From Candidatus Woesebacteria bacterium GW2011_GWB1_33_22 (lineage in GTDB: Bacteria; Patescibacteriota; Microgenomatia; UBA8517), in assembly GCA_000989765.1 (NCBI GenBank), contig LBOW01000009.1:1-34851 (forward strand): a stretch of 34,851 nt of DNA, written 5' to 3'. The notes under the pieces were generated by a model. It made no database searches and was not told the origin of the DNA. It worked only from the letters and a program-made list of their open reading frames with translations. Made by a program: the position numbers and the translations under genes. Below, one piece after another: positions 28,703 through 34,851 of this stretch (positions within the stretch are counted from its first letter, which is position 1; each line of letters begins with the position of its first letter).

Positions 28703-30031
28703 GTGGAAACTGAAAAAAAGAAATTTCCAATTAAAACACTTCTTATAATAATAGGCGCTTTTTTAATGGTTGTTGTTTTAGGCTTTTTGGCAAAGACATA
28801 TTTTTTTAAAAACACAGGTACAGGATTGGGAATAGAAATTGTCTGGTGGGGGCTTTGGGAGGACGAAGCAACCGCCTCTTCCATAATTAGTGGCTATCAA
28901 GCTAAAAATCCTAATGTAAAAATTAAATATGTTAAACAATCAAAAGAAGATTATAGAGAAAGACTAACAAATGCACTTGCTAAAGGAACAGGACCTGATA
29001 TTTTTAGATATCACAACACTTGGGTACCAATGTTTAAGTCAGAACTAGATAGAATACCAGCAAGTATTTATTCAGCAGGAGATTTTGCAAATACTTTCTA
29101 TCCTATAACAGTTGCTGATTTAACAAACGGAGCTTCTCTTGTTGGTATTCCTTTAGAATATGACGGTTTAACACTTTTTATAAATGAAGACATTTTTGAA
29201 CAAAGTGGCAAAAGTATTCCTACTACTTGGAATGATGTCAGGCAAACCTCAAGAGAATTAACGATTAAAGATGAGAGGGGAAGTATCACCCAATCTGGAA
29301 TAGCATTAGGTAGAACTGAGAATGTCGATCATTGGCCCGAGATACTTGGATTAATGATGCTTCAAAATGGGGTAGATTTAACACACCCCATTGGGAAACT
29401 TGCAGAAGATGCACTGGAATTTTATACAATTTTTTCCTCAGTAGACGGTGTTTGGGATGCAACATTACCTTCCTCAACGGTAGCTTTTGCTGGGGGAAAA
29501 ACAGCAATGTATCTCGGTCCTTCTTGGAGAGCCTTTGAAATTCGTCTACAAAACCCAAATTTAAGGTTTAAAACCGTACCTGTTCCACAGTTACCTAAAA
29601 CTTCTGCAAATGAACCAGATGTAAATTATGCTAGCTATTGGGTAGAAGGAGTTTCTCTCAAAAGTAAAAATAAAGTAGAATCTTGGAAGTTTTTAAAGCA
29701 TCTGTCAGAAAAAGAAAATTTACAAAGTTTTTATCAAACAGCATCAAAGTTAAGAATGTTCGGAGAACCATATCCAAGGGTAGACATGGAGACTCTCCTT
29801 TCAGATCATCCAATAATTGGCTCGACAGTAAGTGGAGCTAAATTAGCCCAGACTTGGTTTTTACAGAGTAGAACTTGGGATGGACCCACTGGAATTAATA
29901 GTCAGATTAATAAATATTTTGAAGATGCAGTTAATGCAGTAAATTCAGGCAAAGAACCTAGTAAAGTACTTGAACCTGTTGCTTCTGGTGTAATTCAGGT
30001 ATTATCTCAGTATGGAATCAAAGTCCAATAA
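28703..30031 (+). CDS. ABC-type extracellular solute-binding protein, membrane anchored
   Basis: A 442-residue family-1 (sugar-type, MalE-like) binding protein. It has an uncleaved N-terminal helix (about 10-31) in place of a lipobox. Then come the family features I-V-W-W-G-L-W-E, G-P-D-I-F-R-Y-H-N-T-W, G-I-P-L-E-Y-D-G-L-T-L-F-I-N, A-F-A-G-G-K-T-A-M-Y and Y-W-V-E-G-V-S-L. Start codon is GTG. No permease or ATPase gene is nearby, so the ligand and transporter are unknown. The next gene overlaps its last 20 bases. Confidence 0.88.
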   Translation: METEKKKFPIKTLLIIIGAFLMVVVLGFLAKTYFFKNTGTGLGIEIVWWGLWEDEATASSIISGYQAKNPNVKIKYVKQSKEDYRERLTNALAKGTGPDIFRYHNTWVPMFKSELDRIPASIYSAGDFANTFYPITVADLTNGASLVGIPLEYDGLTLFINEDIFEQSGKSIPTTWNDVRQTSRELTIKDERGSITQSGIALGRTENVDHWPEILGLMMLQNGVDLTHPIGKLAEDALEFYTIFSSVDGVWDATLPSSTVAFAGGKTAMYLGPSWRAFEIRLQNPNLRFKTVPVPQLPKTSANEPDVNYASYWVEGVSLKSKNKVESWKFLKHLSEKENLQSFYQTASKLRMFGEPYPRVDMETLLSDHPIIGSTVSGAKLAQTWFLQSRTWDGPTGINSQINKYFEDAVNAVNSGKEPSKVLEPVASGVIQVLSQYGIKVQ

Positions 30032-30806
30032 TTTTTCCTCAGTTAAATATCATGACATTTTTGACTACAAATTAACGAAAGAAGAACTCGTTAAGTGGCA
30101 GTATAAAAATTTAAAAGAAATAACAAGTGGACATAAAAACAAAAGTAGACTTCAAAATGAAACGTATTCCAAAACAAAGCTTGTAGTTGCTAAAAAAGTA
30201 GCAAAGCTTTTATCAAAAATCCCGAGCGTTAAATTTGTAGGTATAACTGGAGCACTTGCCATGAATAATGCTGGCAAAAATAGTGACATAGATTTGATGA
30301 TTATAACTTCTAAAAACAGATTATGGCTTACCCGTTTTTGTGTGTATTGCCTACTACATACTACATACTACATACTACGCAAACCGCGAGTTAAAAACGA
30401 GCGAGATGCCTTATGTTTAAACCTTTGGTTAGACGAGCAGGACCTAGTCTGGCCTAAAAAAGATAGAAATATTTATACAGCTCATGAAATTGCCCAAGTT
30501 GTGCCACTTGTTAATAGAAATAAAACTTATGAAAGATTTCTTTGTCAAAACAAATGGATTTTAGATTTTTGGCCAAATTCAACCAAAATTAGTAGTAAGC
30601 AGTATGTAGTAAGTAGTATGCGACGAAGCATTCTACATTCTACATTCTACATTCTACAAACTGTGATTGAAAATTTAGCTTTTAGGTTGCAATATTTATA
30701 TATGAAACCTAAAATTACTCGTGAAGTAGTCACTCCCACTCGTGCCATTTTTCATCCCAATGATTGGGGAAAGAAGGTCTTGACAATACTTAGTGATATT
30801 GTTTAG
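30012..30806 (+). CDS. Nucleotidyltransferase-like protein carrying heptamer insertions
   Basis: A 264-residue protein with a Pol-beta-type nucleotidyltransferase motif (T-G-A-L-A-M-N-N-A-G, then N-S-D-I-D-L-M-I-I, about 79-97). The aspartates of S-D-I-D are present; the usual Gly-Ser is Gly-Ala. Substrate unknown. Three seven-base arrays lie in frame: one encodes L-H-T-T-Y-Y-I-L, and a pair encodes S-S-K-Q-Y-V-V-S-S-M then H-S-T-F-Y-I-L. The groES promoter lies in its last codons. Confidence 0.7.
   Translation: MESKSNNFSSVKYHDIFDYKLTKEELVKWQYKNLKEITSGHKNKSRLQNETYSKTKLVVAKKVAKLLSKIPSVKFVGITGALAMNNAGKNSDIDLMIITSKNRLWLTRFCVYCLLHTTYYILRKPRVKNERDALCLNLWLDEQDLVWPKKDRNIYTAHEIAQVVPLVNRNKTYERFLCQNKWILDFWPNSTKISSKQYVVSSMRRSILHSTFYILQTVIENLAFRLQYLYMKPKITREVVTPTRAIFHPNDWGKKVLTILSDIV
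30350..30378. repeat. Seven-base-period array 16, coding
   Basis: Three perfect CATACTA units, flanked by a decayed unit, inside the nucleotidyltransferase gene. Confidence 0.9.
30591..30618. repeat. Seven-base-period array 17, coding, left arm of an inverted pair
   Basis: Four heptamers of the types AGTAGTA (twice), AGCAGTA and TGTAGTA. Confidence 0.9.
30629..30657. repeat. Seven-base-period array 18, coding, right arm of an inverted pair
   Basis: Four perfect CATTCTA units. Their reverse complement (TGTAGAA) resembles the units of the array at 30591-30618; with the centre near GACGAA the two arms form an imperfect hairpin. Confidence 0.9.
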
Positions 30807-30809
30807 AAT
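30780..30809 (+). promoter_or_regulatory. groESL promoter
   Basis: TTGACA (30780-30785), an 18-base spacer and TAGAAT (30804-30809), lying over the end of the upstream gene. The expected start of transcription falls inside the CIRCE element. Confidence 0.7.
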
Positions 30810-30827
30810 AGCACTCATACTAATCAA

Positions 30828-30834
<7 letters not shown>
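30808..30834 (+). promoter_or_regulatory. CIRCE operator overlapping the groES start codon
   Basis: Left arm ATAGCACTC, a 9-base spacer, right arm AAATGCTAA, matching the consensus TTAGCACTC-N9-GAGTGCTAA at 15 of 18 positions. The right arm contains the groES ATG. CIRCE is the binding site of the HrcA repressor. hrcA itself is not in this window. Confidence 0.8.
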
Positions 30835-32719
<1,885 letters not shown>

Positions 32720-32729
32720 GTTTATAAAT

Positions 32730-32760
32730 TTGACAACATCTTATTAAAGGTATATATAAT
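32730..32760 (+). promoter_or_regulatory. Promoter of the 67-residue gene
   Basis: TTGACA (32730-32735) and TATAAT (32755-32760, 19-base spacer) or TATATA (32753-32758, 17). The -10 ends 4-6 bases before the ATG at 32765. Confidence 0.55.
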
Positions 32761-32764
32761 TATT

Positions 32765-32968
32765 ATGACCATTGAATCTGTACCCCCCAAACCTAAAAAG
32801 GATTTATTACAAGAAACTCTGCTTAACATTGCAGCAGAAATAGATGTGCCTCGAAACAATTGGGAGCAGGTATGGGTGGATGTCGCAAGATCTGCAGGAA
32901 TTACTCCCGCTGAAATTGAAGCTGCGGCGGCTAAGAAACGCCCAAAATTAATTGATCTTCCTAGGTAA
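32765..32968 (+). CDS. Small protein of unknown function (67 residues)
   Basis: A soluble helical protein: L-L-Q-E-T-L-L-N-I-A-A-E-I (about 14-26), then N-N-W-E-Q-V-W-V-D-V-A-R-S-A-G-I-T-P-A-E-I-E-A-A-A-A-K-K in outline, ending in a short basic tail. No family recognised. It has its own promoter directly after groEL. Confidence 0.55.
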   Translation: MTIESVPPKPKKDLLQETLLNIAAEIDVPRNNWEQVWVDVARSAGITPAEIEAAAAKKRPKLIDLPR

Positions 32969-32991
32969 GTTTTACAAATTTTAAGTTTAGT

Positions 32992-32997
32992 TATATT
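32992..32997 (+). promoter_or_regulatory. -10 box before the 117-residue gene
   Basis: TATATT ending 8 bases before the ATG at 33006. Confidence 0.35.
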
Positions 32998-33005
32998 ATT
33001 TCTCA

Positions 33006-33359
33006 ATGAATGATTATTTTTCTAAATTTTCTAAGGCTGTTGAAACGGAGGTTAAAAAGGCTGAAAAAGGATACAAACATGCAGGGGAATCTGCACAGGA
33101 GATTGCAAAAACTGCTGCAAATTCAATGTCCCAAGCTGGGGATAGATTTCATTCACAAGGTAGTGCTGATTTAGCCAAAGAAAGATATGATGCAGTACTG
33201 GCTTTTAAGAACGAGGTGGAACAAAAAGGAGAAAGTATATTTATAAATTTTGAAGGGAATGACATAGTGTTAGTTGATAATCCGATAATAATACCAGGAT
33301 TTACAATTGCATCCACAAAATCTCCGTTAGGCCAAAAGCTTATTGATAAGAAGCCTTAA
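33006..33359 (+). CDS. Small protein with a possible GreA/GreB-like C-terminus
   Basis: A 117-residue protein: an N-terminal helical part (K-A-V-E-T-E-V-K-K-A-E-K, A-G-E-S-A-Q-E-I-A-K, A-K-E-R-Y-D-A-V-L) followed by beta-like F-I-N-F-E-G-N-D-I-V-L-V and ending T-K-S-P-L-G-Q-K-L-I-D-K-K-P. The last segment recalls the S-P-L-G-x-A-L-x-G-K-K of GreA-type transcript-cleavage factors, and a coiled-coil plus beta domain fits that layout, but the protein is shorter and the match weak. It overlaps the brnA-like gene by 20 bases, convergently. Confidence 0.5.
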   Translation: MNDYFSKFSKAVETEVKKAEKGYKHAGESAQEIAKTAANSMSQAGDRFHSQGSADLAKERYDAVLAFKNEVEQKGESIFINFEGNDIVLVDNPIIIPGFTIASTKSPLGQKLIDKKP

Positions 33360-33654
33360 ATTCTTGACGCACTTTTTCAGCTAAGAATACTTTCATTAAA
33401 GATTGATAGGGAACATCCTTTTTGTTTGCTAAAATTTTTAAGTCTTCTACCAAAAAAATAGGTAGCCTTACAGTTATTGGCCGAGTAGAAGGTTTAAGAT
33501 TAGAAAAATCAAGATTTACTTCTTTAAAATCATCAGGAAAATCAAGAATACTGTGATTTGCCCAAAAATCTCTTTCCTCGTCCTCGTTTTTAAAAACCGG
33601 TATTTTATTTACTGCCGATGCAGAAATTTTATTTATCTTTTTGTTTTTTTGCAT
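33340..33654 (-). CDS. BrnA/CopG-type antitoxin
   Basis: A 104-residue protein whose C-terminal half is a ribbon-helix-helix of the CopG antitoxin family: R-P-I-T-V-R-L-P-I-F-L-V-E-D-L-K-I-L-A (about 57-75), then S-L-M-K-V-F-L-A-E-K-V-R. The acidic middle (E-D-E-E-R-D-F-W-A-N-H) is typical of BrnA-like proteins. It follows the toxin gene with a 26-base overlap, the usual toxin-first order of BrnT/BrnA. It likely represses its own promoter. Confidence 0.8.
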   Translation of the reverse strand: MQKNKKINKISASAVNKIPVFKNEDEERDFWANHSILDFPDDFKEVNLDFSNLKPSTRPITVRLPIFLVEDLKILANKKDVPYQSLMKVFLAEKVRQEFKASYQ

Positions 33655-33916
33655 ATTTTATTTTTTCTTTTTTATTCATATCTCTAGCTGATATAACTCG
33701 AACTAAATTTCCTCTGACGGTAAAAGTTATATGTAATAGTCTTTTATTATCAGTTTTACCTAATATTCCATGTCTTTTTTCAAGCAAAGAATGTTTGATG
33801 TCTTTATAAGTAATTCTTGGACTATTAAAAAAGACTTCTTCACATTCTCTATAAGTTGCTTTGTGCTTGATCCAATTTTTATTTTTGTTCCAGTCGTCCC
33901 ATTCAAATCCATCCAT
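33629..33916 (-). CDS. BrnT-type toxin
   Basis: A ~95-residue BrnT-family RNase toxin (RelE-like fold): F-E-W-D-D-W-N-K-N-K-N-W-I-K-H-K-A at the start, E-C-E-E-V-F-F-N, and L-L-H-I-T-F-T-V-R-G-N-L-V-R-V-I-S-A-R-D-M near the end, all family hallmarks. The open frame begins at 33943, but I prefer the ATG at 33916 (M-D-G-F-E-W-D): BrnT proteins start there, and the promoter -10 at 33930-33935 lies inside the longer version. Confidence 0.85.
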   Translation of the reverse strand: MDGFEWDDWNKNKNWIKHKATYRECEEVFFNSPRITYKDIKHSLLEKRHGILGKTDNKRLLHITFTVRGNLVRVISARDMNKKEKIKYAKKQKDK

Positions 33917-33929
33917 AACATTGTACATA

Positions 33930-33959
33930 ATCATACAATACACATAATAAATTTGTCAA
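33930..33959 (-). promoter_or_regulatory. Promoter of the BrnT/BrnA module
   Basis: TTGACA (33959-33954), an 18-base spacer and TATGAT (33935-33930) on the minus strand. Confidence 0.65.
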
Positions 33960-33998
33960 GAGGGGTACTACTTGTGGAGATCACTTGAAAACAGATAG

Positions 33999-34679
33999 TT
34001 ATCTAGGCAAGATTGATAAGGGGTTTAAAGTAACTCCATGGTCTCTAACTTCAAGATGAAGATGATCTCCAAAGGCACGTCCTGTTGCACCCATTTCACC
34101 TAAACTTGTGTTTGTAGTTACTTCTTGTCCATTTGAAACGTTAATTTTTGACAGATGGGCATAAAGTGAAGTTAATTCATTACCATGGTCAACGATAACT
34201 GAATTACCATACGCAAATTTCGAATGGTCAATAGAAATAATTTTACCTTTTTTAATAGGTTTAATTGTGTCTCCCGTTATACCATCTAAATCCAGTCCAG
34301 GATGGAAAAAGTTGTATCCTTGAGTAATTCTTATTGGATCTGTAGGAAATTGTGTACCAATCTCTGTGTTTATTGGAGTTTCTGTTCCATTAACTACATA
34401 AACCGGAGTTTCAGTTTGAATGTTACCAATTGCAGTATTAGGCATGAAGGAGCTAGCCATAATCATCAAGGCCATGTTTGTTCCAAATAAGGCTCTAACC
34501 TTTTTGTGTTCAAAAAGATGCCTAAAGAACTTTCTGGTTGTGCCTCCAACTCTATACTTTAAGTTTAAAAGTTTAACACTAGGAATAATTGGTTCATCCA
34601 AAGAAGATCTACGCCTTTTTATAAATTTAAAATTTATAGACAGACGATATTTAGGTAGACTTAAAGTTATATATTTCAT
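33999..34679 (-). CDS. M23-family (LytM-type) metallopeptidase
   Basis: A 226-residue membrane-anchored endopeptidase with a basic N-terminus, a helix around 64-80 and a C-terminal M23 domain. Zinc ligands are visible: H126 and D130 in F-F-H-P-G-L-D-L-D, and the H206-L-H208 pair in G-D-H-L-H-L-E, plus Y-A-H-L-S. These enzymes cut peptidoglycan cross-bridges. The leader of its mRNA contains an intrinsic-terminator-like hairpin. Confidence 0.9.
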   Translation of the reverse strand: MKYITLSLPKYRLSINFKFIKRRRSSLDEPIIPSVKLLNLKYRVGGTTRKFFRHLFEHKKVRALFGTNMALMIMASSFMPNTAIGNIQTETPVYVVNGTETPINTEIGTQFPTDPIRITQGYNFFHPGLDLDGITGDTIKPIKKGKIISIDHSKFAYGNSVIVDHGNELTSLYAHLSKINVSNGQEVTTNTSLGEMGATGRAFGDHLHLEVRDHGVTLNPLSILPR

Positions 34680-34682
34680 GCA

Positions 34683-34710
34683 ATAAAAAATCCCGCAAAT
34701 ATCTTGCGAG
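34683..34710 (-). terminator. Intrinsic terminator or attenuator in the leader of the M23 gene
   Basis: On the minus strand a 7-bp stem CTCGCAA / TTGCGGG (one G-U pair) with a 5-base loop is followed by ATTTTTT. It ends only 4 bases before the M23 ATG and begins about where transcription from the promoter at 34719-34748 should start. Confidence 0.7.
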
Positions 34711-34718
34711 ATGTGGCT

Positions 34719-34748
34719 ATTCTATCATGTGGAAGGGCCAAAAGTCAA
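34719..34748 (-). promoter_or_regulatory. Promoter at the transposase gene end, facing the M23 gene
   Basis: TTGACT (34748-34743), an 18-base spacer and TAGAAT (34724-34719). The -35 overlaps the transposase stop codon (TGA). The -35 region TTGACTTTTGGCC closely matches that of the promoter at 204-231. Confidence 0.55.
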
Positions 34749-34851
34749 ATTATTGTATAGGTTCCCAACATATTCGACATTCCTCCTTCCTGTATAAGAT
34801 AGTTGGTAGGTGTCATGTTGTTTAAAGATTCATGCTCTCTTTGGCAATTGT
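34745..34851 (-). CDS. Transposase C-terminal fragment (integrase-core type), cut by the window edge
   Basis: The last 34 residues of a minus-strand frame entering from the right edge. They read C-Q-R-E-H-E-S-L-N-N-M-T-P-T-N-Y-L, the typical end of DDE integrase-core transposases (the R-P-H-x-S-L-x-x-x-T-P-x-x-Y region of IS3/IS481-like elements), followed by a short tail and TGA. The IS ends cannot be defined here. Confidence 0.75.
   Translation of the reverse strand, partial: NCQREHESLNNMTPTNYLIQEGGMSNMLGTYTII

Noticed and set aside
169-30657. Seven-base arrays as a CRISPR array
   Set aside because: Units are 7 bases with no spacers, are scattered over the window, and no cas genes are present.

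Overview
The window is an AT-rich chromosomal segment of a Candidate Phyla Radiation (Patescibacteria) bacterium, most likely of the Microgenomates (OP11) group. This rests on gene content: DUF4012 and VanW envelope proteins, a type IV secretion-like cluster with a split VirB4, a TsaC-TsaE fusion, short valyl-tRNA synthetase and YidD, and many very small proteins. TGA is used as a stop (several ATGA gene overlaps), so the genetic code is standard. No rRNA, tRNA or CRISPR array was seen.

Layout. 1-3600 is an accessory patch: a PemK/MazF-like gene, a frameshifted cytidylyltransferase, two HicBA toxin-antitoxin cassettes, and several copies of a translationally coupled pair of tiny membrane proteins (called TM-A and TM-B here), interleaved with duplicated fragments. 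3651-10664 is a co-directional type IV secretion-like cluster: PrgI-like, VirB4 N-domain, VirB4 ATPase, a giant membrane protein ending in an HExxH domain, and an anchored protein. 10661-11474 is an MntA/HepT module. 11497-14308 is dnaN-dnaA with an oriC-like region. 14309-21037 runs the other way: rpmH, rnpA, yidD, yidC, jag, an O-antigen-ligase-like gene, RNase H, DUF4012 and bL25. 21027-26950 is valS, small orphan genes, the t6A genes tsaD and tsaC-tsaE, and a DedA protein. 27002-30806 has VanW divergent from a solute-binding protein and a nucleotidyltransferase-like gene. 30828-32719 is groES-groEL with a CIRCE operator. 32765-34851 has small proteins, a BrnT/BrnA module, an M23 peptidase and the end of an IS transposase.

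Three window-wide patterns stand out. First, at least 17 short arrays with a strict seven-base period, reducible to the degenerate unit NNTARNN, lie between genes, beside oriC and inside coding genes (secretion proteins, O-antigen ligase, TsaD, a nucleotidyltransferase), where they encode seven-residue peptide repeats. Second, about 17 genes carry a good -10 hexamer only 4-8 bases before the start codon, which predicts leaderless mRNAs. Third, in two places small cargo genes sit between diverged direct copies of the neighbouring genes' ends, as if alternative alleles of one intergenic locus had been stacked in tandem.

The core genes form familiar groups: replication initiation (dnaA, dnaN, DnaA boxes), membrane insertion (yidC, yidD, jag), t6A modification (tsaC, tsaE, tsaD) and the heat-shock chaperonin. 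Five toxin-antitoxin-like loci lie around these groups.
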